Assembly: GCF_004361855.1 (NCBI RefSeq)
Contig: NZ_SNWQ01000008.1
Location: 248,001-312,000 of the forward strand
Source: Kribbella caucasensis
GTDB taxonomy: Bacteria; Actinomycetota; Actinomycetes; Propionibacteriales; Kribbellaceae
Length of the DNA: 64,000 bases
Direction: 5' to 3'
Below are positions 27,753 to 36,561 of this stretch, piece after piece. The position numbers and the translations under genes were made by a program. The notes under the pieces were generated by a model that did no database searches, was not told where the DNA came from, and worked only from the letters and a program-made list of their open reading frames with translations. The number at the start of each line of letters is the position of its first letter. The stretch's first letter is position 1.

Positions 27753-28977
27753 GCCCGGCAGTGTCGCAGGCCGCCGTCTCATCCGCAGCCCGATTTCGCC
27801 CCGTCTTTTGCGTACCCGTCGCCAGCACACCCATCGCCACCGCCGCCGTCAGGACGCCCGCGCCGATCAACGTGTGCTCCGCACCAACCACCGCTATCAC
27901 CGGACCACCGAGCAAGAGTCCCGCCGAACTACTCGCGTTCACCACCACACTCTGCCCCGACAGCAACGTCCGTCGCTCCGCACCCGTCGACGACCTGGTG
28001 ATCAGTGCCGAGATGGCCGCGATCCCCAGTACGACGGTCGCTCCGGACAACGCAGCCAGTACTGCGACCGCGGCCGGCGTGGTCCACACCCCCATCCCGA
28101 CCCAGCACAACCCCATGACCGTCCAGGCGAGACTCGAGACGGGCACCGGGGCGAACCGACGGACTACGGCCACCGAGATCACCGTGCCCAGCACCGAGCC
28201 CACGCCGTACCCGGACATCCCGGCGGCGAGATAGACGCCCGGTTGGTTGCGCTGGGCACCGATCACCGACAGACCGAGGGTGAACGCGAACCAGGTGAGA
28301 CAGCCGGTCCCCCGCGCGATCCACCCATACAGGATGTCGCGGCGACCAACCAGGCTGGCCCGGATCGACGGTGTCGCTACCTCGCCGTCGCGGGGTCGAT
28401 CGGCCTTCACCGAGCACGCGAGTACGCCGGCGGCCAGCACCGTCCCGGCCTCGACCCACAACAACTGGTTGGTGAAGCCCGCCGCGATCGCGAGCGCGCC
28501 GATGGGCGGACCGATCACCATGCCCACCCGCCGCAACCCGTCCTGCCAGGTCAGCAGTACGACTGCCTTGTCGGCACCCCACCGATCTCCGGTGTCCGCG
28601 AGCAATGCAGAGCGTCCCGGCGTGGACAGGGCGTCGGCACAACCGAGCAGCAGCCCGCTGGCGATCAGCACAGCGGCGTGCAGTACGCCGAGCGCGGCAG
28701 CCCCCGGCACCATCGCGAGCGCGACCGCGGAAACCACGGCCACCACGGCCAATCGCGGACCCGAGTCGACCCATTGCCGCGCGCGCCGAGCCCACCAAGG
28801 AGACAGCACGACAGGTAGACCGGATGCTCCGCCGGCCAGTCCGGTCGCGGCGACCGAACCCGTCTCGGCCAGCACCACCAACGGCAGCGCGACCTGCGCG
28901 ATCCGGAAGGCGAGATCCGCCGAACCAGCACCGGCCAACAGAACCAGCGCATCCCGACGGGCTCTCATGCCTTTCAT
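27712..28977 (-). CDS. MFS transporter
   Basis: 421 residues from ATG at 28977 (an ATG nine bases later is equally possible). About 12 hydrophobic spans; loops fit the drug-exporter type of the major facilitator superfamily (SPWWARRARQWVDSGPRL after span 2, CADALSTPGRSALLADTGDRW in the middle loop). Export substrate unknown. Divergent from the adjacent LysR gene, which is its probable regulator. Confidence 0.85.
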   Translation of the reverse strand: MKGMRARRDALVLLAGAGSADLAFRIAQVALPLVVLAETGSVAATGLAGGASGLPVVLSPWWARRARQWVDSGPRLAVVAVVSAVALAMVPGAAALGVLHAAVLIASGLLLGCADALSTPGRSALLADTGDRWGADKAVVLLTWQDGLRRVGMVIGPPIGALAIAAGFTNQLLWVEAGTVLAAGVLACSVKADRPRDGEVATPSIRASLVGRRDILYGWIARGTGCLTWFAFTLGLSVIGAQRNQPGVYLAAGMSGYGVGSVLGTVISVAVVRRFAPVPVSSLAWTVMGLCWVGMGVWTTPAAVAVLAALSGATVVLGIAAISALITRSSTGAERRTLLSGQSVVVNASSSAGLLLGGPVIAVVGAEHTLIGAGVLTAAVAMGVLATGTQKTGRNRAADETAACDTAGHVRDRDHHAGRAA

Positions 28978-29016
28978 TCTTGGCTGTTCGATACTCGACC
29001 GGTAGCCGGCGGCAAC

Positions 29017-29029
29017 TGACCTCATGTCA
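29017..29029. promoter_or_regulatory. Possible LysR box between MFS and LysR genes
   Basis: TGAC-CTCAT-GTCA is a short dyad of the T-N11-A form bound by LysR-type regulators, in the 64-bp divergent gap. Short enough to occur by chance. Confidence 0.35.
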
Positions 29030-29041
29030 TAGCCTTTCCCT

Positions 29042-29911
29042 ATGGCCTCATCACCGTCGGTCGAGGATCTCCGGCTCGTGCTGGCGATCAGCCGGACCGG
29101 CTCGGTCGGGACGGCGGCCCGCGAGCTCCGGATCTCCCAACCGTCGGCCTCCCAGCGCCTGGCCCGGCTGGAGCGCACCTGCGAGGTACGCCTGTTCGAG
29201 CGAGACACCCGCGGTGCCAGGCCAACAGTCGCCGGCGCCGAGCTCGCCCAGCGCGCCGAACACATCCTCGGCCACCTCGACGAGGTGTACGCCGCCACCC
29301 GCGCCGCGGCTGGCGGGCCTCGGCTGGTGGTCGGCACGTTCGCCAGCCTGGCGCCGATCCTGTTCCCCGTGCTCGACGCATCGCTGGCCGAACTGGACAT
29401 CGAACAGCAGGTCGATCACGGCCACTTCCTGGTCGAAAAGGTTGCCGAGGGCACCATGGACGCCGCGTTCATCGCGATCGCCGACCAGATGGCGCTCCCC
29501 CGCGGTACCGTCACCCGCCCGGTCGGACGGGACGAGCTGGTGCTGTTCGTACCGCCCGGCGTGGCCTTGCCGGGCCGGGGCAAGCAGCCGCTGAAGGACC
29601 GCCAGATCCCGTTCTCCACCTACGACCGCGGCGCCGAGGAGATCCGTGCCCGGCTGATCGCTTTTGGCGCACGGGCACGCCATGGCGTCACCCTCGGCAC
29701 CACCGTCGCCATGGCCCGCCGCAGCTCCCACCTGGCCCTGGTCCCACGGAGCGCGCTGTCGGGTGAGCTCCGCCCGGGCGAACAACTCGTCCCGGCCCCC
29801 TTCCGCTACCGCCTCACCCTCAGCCTCGTGACCAGCCCAACCCCACCCGCACGCCTGACCCGCCTACTCCCCCACCTCCGCAAAACGATCAACCTGTCCC
29901 GCCCAAGCTGA
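29042..29911 (+). CDS. LysR-family transcriptional regulator
   Basis: 289 residues. Winged helix-turn-helix at residues about 6-60 (ISRTGSVGTAARELRISQPS, LFERDTRGARPTVAG), then the periplasmic-binding-type effector domain from about residue 90. Divergently arranged with an MFS gene, the classic layout for a LysR regulator and its target exporter. Effector unknown. Confidence 0.9.
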   Translation: MASSPSVEDLRLVLAISRTGSVGTAARELRISQPSASQRLARLERTCEVRLFERDTRGARPTVAGAELAQRAEHILGHLDEVYAATRAAAGGPRLVVGTFASLAPILFPVLDASLAELDIEQQVDHGHFLVEKVAEGTMDAAFIAIADQMALPRGTVTRPVGRDELVLFVPPGVALPGRGKQPLKDRQIPFSTYDRGAEEIRARLIAFGARARHGVTLGTTVAMARRSSHLALVPRSALSGELRPGEQLVPAPFRYRLTLSLVTSPTPPARLTRLLPHLRKTINLSRPS

Positions 29912-29981
29912 CGGGAACTCAGTGGTTCTGCGGTAGCTGACCTGTTAGCTTGCCCTGAGCCATCCTTCGAGGAGCTGAGAG

Positions 29982-30008
29982 ATGCCCGGTCAACCCTGCA
30001 CGCGCTGA
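29982..30008 (+). CDS. Eight-residue leader peptide of MFS gene
   Basis: ATG at 29982 with a strong GAGGAG seven bases upstream opens an 8-codon frame, MPGQPCTR, that ends 63 bases before the MFS start. The good ribosome site, tiny size and the alternative hairpins just downstream suggest a regulatory upstream ORF rather than chance. Confidence 0.5.
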   Translation: MPGQPCTR

Positions 30009-30024
30009 CTCATTCCTGTCACCG

Positions 30025-30078
30025 CGTGCTGCTCAGATTTGCAGCACGGTAACTCGTTGGGAGTTCTTGCTGTGCTGC
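30025..30078 (+). promoter_or_regulatory. Alternative-pairing RNA (attenuator) covering MFS start
   Basis: Three short arms are mutually exclusive: GTGCTGC at 30026-30032, GCAGCAC at 30041-30047, and GTGCTGC again at 30072-30078, where GTG is the MFS start codon. The middle arm can pair with the first (perfect 8-bp stem, loop 30033-30040) or with the start site, hiding it together with the ribosome site at 30059-30062. A ribosome stalled on the leader peptide would cover or free the first arm. Confidence 0.5.
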
Positions 30079-31331
30079 CCTCTTCTCTGTGGCGCAACCG
30101 TGATTTCCTGAAACTCTGGGTGGGGCAGACCGCCTCACAGTTCGGCAGTCAGGCCGGTCAGGTGACGCTGCCACTCGTCGCCGTCGTCGCGCTCGGCGCG
30201 GAAGCCGGCCAACTCGGAGAACTCCGCGCGGCCCAGCAGATCCCGGTTCTGCTGCTGTCGCTCTTCGTCGGCGTCTGGGTGGACCGCTGGCGCGTCCGCA
30301 CCGTGATGATGCTCGCCGACCTCGCCCGCGCCCTCGTACTGATGGCCATCCCGATCGCCTACCTGCTCGGCGCCCTCGGCGTAGCCCTGCTCTTCGCAGT
30401 CGCCTTCGTAGTCGGCGTCTTCACCGTCTGCTTCGACGTCGCATACCAGGCCTCGTTGGTACGACTAGTCGACCGCGACGAGCTCGCCCAGGGCGCCAGC
30501 ATCCTGGAAAGCAGCAGATCACTGGCCCAAATCGGCGGCCCCGCACTCGGCGGCGGCCTGGTATCTCTGCTGTCCGCGCCCCTCGCGATCATCTCCGGCG
30601 CCGTCTTCTTCGCTCTGTCGTCCATCTCCATCAGCCGGATCCACCGCTCCGAGGTCCCAGACCACGGCGGCCCGGCGCACGGCGTACTGAGGTCGATCCG
30701 CCAAGGACTCAGCGTCGTGGCCCGGGACCCCTCACTGCGAACCGTGGGGGTCATCTCGGGGATCTTCCAGTTCTCGTTCGCCGCGTTCATGACGATCTAC
30801 CTCGTCTTCCTCCCGCGCACGCTCGAACTGTCCGGAGCCGCGATCGGCCTCACCCTCGCAGCCTTGGGCCCCGGCGCCCTCCTCGGCTCGCTCCTCGCGG
30901 CCACCCTCCCCCGGCGCCTGGGCTACGGCCCAGTCCTGGTCGCCGGAGCCGCCATCGCCGACGCCGCCCTGATCGGCGTCCCGCTACTACACGGCTCAGG
31001 CGCGGTGACGATCGTCTTGCTGGTCGCCATCAACTTCACCTTCGGCGTGTTCGGCCAGACCGTCGACGTCTGCGTCGTAGTCGTCCGCCAAACCATCACC
31101 CCACTCCACCTCCAGGGCCGAGTAGCCGCCACCATCAACTTCGCCACCCTCGGCCTAGCCCCCATCGGCTCCCTAACCGGCGGCTACCTGGCCGCCCACC
31201 TAACCCCCCGCACCGCCCTACTCATCACCGCCCTCGCCCTCCTCTCCTCCCCCACCTGCATGCTCCTATCCCCCCTGTCCCGCCTGGGTCGAACCCTCCC
31301 GCTACCTCCTGAAGAGCGGGGGCGGGCGTAG
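30072..31331 (+). CDS. MFS efflux transporter
   Basis: 419 residues from GTG at 30072, preceded by GGGAG with nine-base spacing; the frame is open upstream but inside the leader region. About 12 spans; starts LPSSLWRNRDFLKLWVGQTASQ, typical of the macrolide-type MFS exporters (enterobactin exporter/MefA-like group). Middle loop HRSEVPDHGGPAHGVLRSI. Substrate unknown, but a leader peptide with alternative RNA folds would fit an inducible antibiotic exporter. Confidence 0.88.
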   Translation: MLPSSLWRNRDFLKLWVGQTASQFGSQAGQVTLPLVAVVALGAEAGQLGELRAAQQIPVLLLSLFVGVWVDRWRVRTVMMLADLARALVLMAIPIAYLLGALGVALLFAVAFVVGVFTVCFDVAYQASLVRLVDRDELAQGASILESSRSLAQIGGPALGGGLVSLLSAPLAIISGAVFFALSSISISRIHRSEVPDHGGPAHGVLRSIRQGLSVVARDPSLRTVGVISGIFQFSFAAFMTIYLVFLPRTLELSGAAIGLTLAALGPGALLGSLLAATLPRRLGYGPVLVAGAAIADAALIGVPLLHGSGAVTIVLLVAINFTFGVFGQTVDVCVVVVRQTITPLHLQGRVAATINFATLGLAPIGSLTGGYLAAHLTPRTALLITALALLSSPTCMLLSPLSRLGRTLPLPPEERGRA

Positions 31332-31339
31332 TACCGGGC

Positions 31340-32671
31340 TCAGGCTTGGGCGAGGAAGCGGTCCAGGACTCGGGAGCCGAATTCGAGGGAGGCGGTGGGG
31401 ACTCGTTCGTCGATGCCGTGGAACATGCCCATGAAGTCGAGGTCGGGCGGCAGCTGGAGCGGTACGAACCCGAAGCAGCGGATGCCGAGGCGGGACCACG
31501 ACTTCGCGTCCGTGCCGCCCGACATCAGCAGCGGCGCGGTCCGGCTCTGCGGGTCCTCGGCCGCGAGGCACGCCTTCATCGCCTCGACCAGGCCGCCGCT
31601 GAACTCCGTTTCCAGCGCGATGTCCTCGATCACGGTCTCCCGCCGCACCTTGTCGCCGAGCAGTTCGTCGATGGTGGTGAAGAACTCCTCCTCGTACCCC
31701 GGCAGGAACCGCCCGTCGACATGCGCCTCCGCGTCGCCCGGGATCACGTTCACCTTGTACCCCGCGCTCAGCATCGTCGGGTTCGCCGTGTTCCGGATCG
31801 TCGCCCCGAACATCCGGGTGAAACTACCCAGCGTCGCCAGCGTGGCCGTCATGTCGTCCGGATCCAGCTCGATCCCGAGCACCTCTTCCAGCGTCTCGAG
31901 GAACTCCTTCACCGTCGGCGTGATCCGCAGCGGCCACTCGTGGTTGCCGATCCGGGTGACCGCCTCGACCAGGTTCGTCACCGCGTTGTCGTTGTTCACC
32001 ATCGACCCGTGACCCGCCGTACCGCGGGCCTTGAGCCGCATCCAGTTCATGCCCTTCTCGGCCGTCTCGATCAGGTACAGCCGCAGATCGTCCTGCACCG
32101 TGATCGAGAACCCACCCACCTCGCCGATCCCCTCGGTGCAGTCGGCCACCGTGTCCGGGTGGTTCTTCATCAGCCACTGCGCGCCGTACAAGCCGCCGGC
32201 CTCCTCGTCCGCCGTGAACACCAACCGCACCGGACGCCGCGGTTTCACCCCAGCCCGCTGCCGAGCCCGGACCACCGACAACACCATCGCGTCGAAGTCC
32301 TTCATGTCCACCGCACCCCGGCCCCACACGCACCCGTCGAAGATCTCCCCCGCGAACGGGTCCACCTTCCAGTCCTTCGGATCAGCCGGTACGACGTCCA
32401 GGTGCCCGTGCACGAGCAGGGGATCCGCTCCCTCGTCCTCGCCTTCCCAGTGCGCCACCAACGTTGCCCGCCCCGGCTCGGACTCGTAGATCGTCGACTC
32501 GATCCCGACCTCATCCAGCTTCGCCGCCACGTACTCCGCGGCCCCCCGCTCACCGTTGCTCTTCCCGTTCCCGTAGTTCGTCGTATCGAACCGGATCAGG
32601 TCACTGCACAGCCCCACCACCTCCGCGTCCGGGCGGTACGGCGGTCGGTCGGGGGTCGTCGGAGAAGTCAT
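31340..32671 (-). CDS. M20 family metallopeptidase
   Basis: 443 residues, cytoplasmic. Zinc site residues appear in HGHLDVVP (His, Asp) and WGRGAVDMKDF (Asp); the EEAGG motif supplies the catalytic Glu. A dimerisation domain is inserted in the middle (residues about 190-330). Acts as a carboxypeptidase, dipeptidase or deacylase; M20/M25/M40 members of this length in actinobacteria are of uncertain substrate. Tail to tail with the MFS gene, 8 bp apart. Confidence 0.9.
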   Translation of the reverse strand: MTSPTTPDRPPYRPDAEVVGLCSDLIRFDTTNYGNGKSNGERGAAEYVAAKLDEVGIESTIYESEPGRATLVAHWEGEDEGADPLLVHGHLDVVPADPKDWKVDPFAGEIFDGCVWGRGAVDMKDFDAMVLSVVRARQRAGVKPRRPVRLVFTADEEAGGLYGAQWLMKNHPDTVADCTEGIGEVGGFSITVQDDLRLYLIETAEKGMNWMRLKARGTAGHGSMVNNDNAVTNLVEAVTRIGNHEWPLRITPTVKEFLETLEEVLGIELDPDDMTATLATLGSFTRMFGATIRNTANPTMLSAGYKVNVIPGDAEAHVDGRFLPGYEEEFFTTIDELLGDKVRRETVIEDIALETEFSGGLVEAMKACLAAEDPQSRTAPLLMSGGTDAKSWSRLGIRCFGFVPLQLPPDLDFMGMFHGIDERVPTASLEFGSRVLDRFLAQA

Positions 32672-32771
32672 GCCCCCATCCTCCCCTGCCCGATGTGAAT
32701 TTCACCCGTGGGGTTTGCTAAGGTTCTCCGGTCAGCGTCACTCCGGCCCACCCGGAGCGACCAGACCACTC

Positions 32772-32857
32772 GTCCGGGTGGCGGAATAGGCAGACGCGCT
32801 AGCTTGAGGTGCTAGTGCCCTTCGCGGGGCGTGGGGGTTCAAGTCCCCCCTCGGACA
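32772..32857 (+). tRNA. tRNA-Leu (anticodon GAG)
   Basis: 86 nt with full cloverleaf: acceptor GTCCGGG/CTCGGAC, anticodon stem CTAGC/GCTAG around TTGAGGT, long class II variable arm (GTGCCCTTCGCGGGGC), T-loop TTCAAGT. Discriminator A; CCA is not encoded. Confidence 0.96.
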
Positions 32858-32881
32858 CTGGAACAACTGTTTCAGCTAGAG

Positions 32882-32908
32882 AAGGCGGCACGCTCTGTGC
32901 CGCCTTTT
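32882..32908 (+). terminator. Terminator of tRNA-Leu
   Basis: AAGGCGGCAC - GCTCT - GTGCCGCCTT hairpin followed by TT, 25 bases after the tRNA. Confidence 0.85.
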
Positions 32909-32958
32909 GTCATTGAGGACTGCACCGGCCGACCGCGGTTTGCGACCCGCCAGCGCAG

Positions 32959-33545
32959 TCAACTTGCCCTCGGCGATCGCATCAGCTCGTACCGCCGGGG
33001 AGCTGGAGCTCTGGGACGTCATCAGCCGCAGCTGTACGTCCCGTTCCACGCCGACGGGATCATCAGCCAGTTCGAGGGCTACAGCAAGCTGGAGGACCTG
33101 GACTGGGACGGCGACCAGCGCCGGTACGGCGACATTCACCGGCTCGACCGAATCCTGGAGGCCGAAGGTGATACGCCCAACCGCTACATGATCTCCAAGC
33201 AGGCAGACACGCTCATGCTGTTCTACCTGCTCTCCGCGGAGGAGCTCACGGTGCTCTTCGAACGGCTCGGCTACTCGTTCGATCCCGCCGACCAGATTCC
33301 CCGAACCATCGAGTACTACCTGAGCCGGACCGCGCACGGGTCGACACTCTCCCGCCTGGTGCACTCCTGGGTTCTCGCCCGGCTCGACAGGCGCCGGTCG
33401 TGGGAGTTCTTCCTCGACGCGCTGCACAGCGACGTCGAAGATGTCCAGGGCGGAACCACCGCCGAGGGATACACCTTGGCGCCATGGCCGGCACCGTCGA
33501 CCTCGCCCAGCTGACCCCGCGCCTACCAAGGACTTTCGGTCCGTT
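32959..33545 (+). pseudogene. Glycoside hydrolase family 65 fragment, frameshifted
   Basis: Carries the C-terminal part of a GH65 phosphorylase/trehalase: TAGELELWDVISR in one frame, then LYVPFHADGIISQFEGY, YGDIHRLDRILEAEGD, ISKQADTLMLFYLLS and RTAHGSTLSRLVHSWVLAR in a second, then GIHLGAMAGTVDLAQ in a third. Frame changes lie near 33030 and 33470. Only about 195 of some 780 residues remain; the catalytic Glu lies in the lost or disordered part. Dead gene, next to tRNA-Leu. Confidence 0.8.
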
Positions 33546-33737
33546 GTCGGTGCCACGAGGTTGTCGACGCCGTACGTGGACAGGTCAGCGAAGCGGCACC
33601 GTCCGCGGGGCATTGCCGACAATCAGCACATCCGTGGTGATCAGTGCGCCTCCTCGGTGGTGGCGAGCACCAGGTCGTAGTGGACGGTGTAGTAGGGCTG
33701 GTCGGGGGTCGCGCCGTCGGGAGCCGGCGTCCCGGCC

Positions 33738-34307
33738 GCGTGTTCGCTGCTCACCCTCGAAGGAATCAGCCTGAAGATCTCCAGCATCACCTACCTGCTC
33801 GGCCGCCGGCGGCGCCGCGAAGCCACACTCGAGCTCGGCCTGATCGCCGTCCACCTGACCGGGTACTTCGGTGGACTCCTCCTCATCATGTCGCCCCAGA
33901 AAGCGATCGTCTTCGCCGTACTCCACCATGCCCTGTTCGGGCTGCATCTCGGCAGCGTCTTCGCCCCGAACCACAAGGGCATGGAGATGCCCGACGGTGA
34001 CACCCGATGGGGACACCTCGAGAAGCAGGTCCGCACATCCCGAAACGTCAACGGCAACCCGGTCACCGACTGGCTGATGGGCGGCCTGAACTGCCAGATC
34101 GAACACCACCTGTTCCCGAACATGCCCCGCGCCAACCTGCGCCACGCCCAAGGCGCCGTCCGCGCCTACTGCCAGCACGTCGGAGTCCCCTACCTGTCCA
34201 CCGGCATCGTCGACTCCTACGCCCAAGGACTGCGCCACATGCACGAAGTCGGCCAGCAACTACGCCACCCGACCGCCGTCTCGGCAGCAACCACTCAAGC
34301 CTCATGA
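33738..34307 (+). pseudogene. Fatty-acid desaturase, N-terminal half missing
   Basis: About 189 residues from the C-terminal half of a membrane desaturase: SLKISSITYLLG, GLHLGSVFAPNHKGMEMP, and the third histidine box QIEHHLFPNMPR. The first two histidine boxes that complete the diiron site are absent and there is no start codon before 33888, so it should be inactive. The stop overlaps the next small frame by four bases (ATGA), so the old operon order is kept. Confidence 0.75.
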
Positions 34308-34546
34308 GCGCGCAGCGCAACAGCCCCGACGATCGACCCGACCACGATCTACACCGACTGGATCACCTTCAGCTGCCGGCTCACGTGAGTGTGTGGGTGC
34401 ACGGTGCCTGGCGTCCCGGATGGCTTATCGCCTGTGACAACCAGACGTCCGGCTGGCACGGCCTCGTCCAGTACCAGGACGAGCACCACGCCGAGATCAC
34501 CGCATGGATGGCGGCCGAACAGATCATTCCCGGCGGCGACCGATAG
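34304..34546 (+). CDS. Small hypothetical protein
   Basis: 80 residues from ATG at 34304, coupled by ATGA to the desaturase fragment. The core VSVWVHGAWRPGWLIACDNQ followed by GWHGLVQYQDEHHAEITAWM is rich in Trp and His and looks like a small beta-barrel protein. Family unknown to me. It appears intact although its neighbours are broken, so it may or may not still be used. Confidence 0.55.
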   Translation: MSAQRNSPDDRPDHDLHRLDHLQLPAHVSVWVHGAWRPGWLIACDNQTSGWHGLVQYQDEHHAEITAWMAAEQIIPGGDR

Positions 34547-34567
34547 CCAGCCGACACCGCGCACGCG

Positions 34568-35620
34568 TTGGACGCACACACCCCCGGCGATGGGCATGCC
34601 TGGCTGGACCTGTCCTCCGACTGGGAACGCGTCGGCCCAGCGATCACCGAAGCCCTCCTTACCCCGTTTCCTCCCATCCGAGCGGGGACCGATCTGCTCA
34701 GCCACCTGTTGGGCCCGCGGGGCCTGAAGCGGCTGCGGCTTCTCATCGGCCCGGTTCGGTCCGTCGGCGACAAACAGTTCGCGGGCGAAGCCGCCAAGTT
34801 GCTGGTAGCAACCAATTCCCAACAGGCGGACATCGCGCCGACCACCCCGGGCTCGGGACTGATGGGCTGGCTGCTGGTCATGATCGCCCAGCAGTACGGA
34901 TACCCTGTCCCCCGCGGCGGCGCCGGACGCCTGTCACAGGCACTGGCCGACCGCTTCACGGCCGGCGGCGGCACGATCGTTTGCCAGGCCCCGTGTCGAC
35001 CAGATCGTCATCCGCGACGGCCGGGCCGTCGCAGTACGGACTGCCGACGGCAGAGAGTACTCCGCCAGCCGCGCGATTCTCGCCGACGTCCCGGCACCTG
35101 CTCTCTACTGTCATCTGATCCCACGGCAAGACCTGCCCTCGCACGTTTGGCAACGGTTGCGGTTCTTCAAGTGGGACCCCGACGACGGCCGATCCGAGCC
35201 GTTCTCCGGCCGGCACCGAGTCGGCCTGGGCCTACACGCACGTACCGCAACGGATCCGCGGCGATGCCCCGCGGCAGGATCAACGGCGACTGGGATCCCG
35301 CGGACACTGCGGCGATGACCGAACGGATCGAGACTAAGATCGAGGAGTACGCCCCGGGCTTCACCGACAGGATCACCGCCCGCCGGGTTCTCACATCGCC
35401 GGAGCTGGAGCGGCGCGACGCAACCTCGTCGGCGGCGCGGTCAACGGCGGGACCTCGGGCCTGAGGCAAGAACTCGTACTCCGCCCGATGCCTGGCCTAG
35501 GCCGGGCCGAAACGGCCATCAAGTCGCTCTACCTCGCCTCCTCCTCGGCTCACCCTGGAGGTGGAGTACACGGCGTGTGGTTCCAACGCAGCCCGCGCCG
35601 CACTCCTCCACGCCCGCTAA
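34568..35620 (+). pseudogene. Phytoene-dehydrogenase-like FAD oxidoreductase, multiply frameshifted
   Basis: Pieces of one CrtI/phytoene-desaturase-like oxidoreductase appear in succession in different frames: GTDLLSHLLGPRGLKRL and GYPVPRGGAGRLSQALADRF, then VDQIVIRDGRAVAVRTADG, then TYRNGSAAMPRGRINGDWDP and GFTDRITARRVLTSPELE, then NLVGGAVNGGTSGLRQE, and last GSNAARAALLHAR with stop at 35618-35620. At least three shifts. The N-terminal FAD loop is missing. The pattern is true decay rather than a single read error. Confidence 0.75.
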
Positions 35621-36561
35621 CTGCGAACCGTCTTCCAGCCGGCGGCAACCAGAACGGAGGCCACCGCTGTACCGCCTATGGCCCGCAGCCAATGCCGCCC
35701 CCAGCGACCGTACTCTCCGTCGCCAGCTGGGCAGGGGACCATGACGTTGCCCGGGTGCGGGCCGATCTCCTCGCGAGACAGCGCTCCGGCCCTCATCAGC
35801 GGAGTCACCAGGACGTCGAAGAACGCAGGCAGGTTGCGGAAACCGAACACGGTGAGGCCGTTTGCCACCCCGACAGACACCGAGCGGCTGGGACGGTCGG
35901 CCAGACGGAGGATCCGCCGAGCGACCTTCTCCGGCGGATCGATCGGAGGCGGCGGACGACCGATCCGGCCGGCATAGTTCGCGGCCTGCGAGTACGCAGG
36001 GGTGTTCACCGACCCCGGCCAGACGAGCGCGACCTCGACCCCGGGATCGGATCTGACTTCGATCTGCCACGAGCGGGTCAAACCGTGGACAGCCCACTTG
36101 CTGGCGACGTACGCACTCAGGTACGGCGTTGCGATCATCCCCAGCAAGGAGCCGACCACGATCAACGTGCCACCCCCTTGGCGCCGGAATCCGTGCAGAG
36201 CCGAGCGTCCGACGTTCGCCGTGCCCCGGACGTTGACACAGACCACTTGGTCAAAGATGTCGCTCGGAACGTCCTCGAACCGTCCATACGCCAGGACTGC
36301 CGCGGCGTGGACGACAACATCGACCCTTCCGAAGCGCCGCTCCGCAGCCTCCATCAGCGCATCGACCTCCGCAGCCTGCAACACGTCCGTCGGCACGGCC
36401 AGTACGTCGCCGCCGTCGGCCGTGCAGAGCCTCGCCGCAACCGCGAGGCTGTCCGACGAGCGCCCGGCCAGCACCAGCCGAGCGCCTTGCCGAGCGAACG
36501 CCCGCGCTGTCGCGAGTCCGATACCACTCGAGGCCCCGGTTACCACGACGACTCGGGTCAC
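35617..36561 (-). CDS. SDR-family oxidoreductase
   Basis: 314 residues. Classical short-chain dehydrogenase core: TGASSGIG at residues 8-15, VNVRGTANV, and the catalytic YVASK; a C-terminal extension of about 80 residues reaches a hydrophobic segment (WLRAIGGTAVASVLVAAGW) that may touch the membrane. Follows and overlaps the alcohol dehydrogenase gene by four bases, so the two are one operon. Substrate unknown. Its 3' end overlaps the end of the broken FAD oxidoreductase. Confidence 0.88.
   Translation of the reverse strand: MTRVVVVTGASSGIGLATARAFARQGARLVLAGRSSDSLAVAARLCTADGGDVLAVPTDVLQAAEVDALMEAAERRFGRVDVVVHAAAVLAYGRFEDVPSDIFDQVVCVNVRGTANVGRSALHGFRRQGGGTLIVVGSLLGMIATPYLSAYVASKWAVHGLTRSWQIEVRSDPGVEVALVWPGSVNTPAYSQAANYAGRIGRPPPPIDPPEKVARRILRLADRPSRSVSVGVANGLTVFGFRNLPAFFDVLVTPLMRAGALSREEIGPHPGNVMVPCPAGDGEYGRWGRHWLRAIGGTAVASVLVAAGWKTVRS

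Noticed and set aside
33650-33733. Short minus-strand frame reading DQPYYTVHYDLVLATTEEAH at its end
   Set aside because: Looks like a C-terminal protein scrap, but is too short to assign to any family; kept out of the features.
32772-35620. Integrated element with attachment repeats at tRNA-Leu
   Set aside because: No integrase gene and no second copy of the tRNA 3' end seen in the window; only decayed genes remain.
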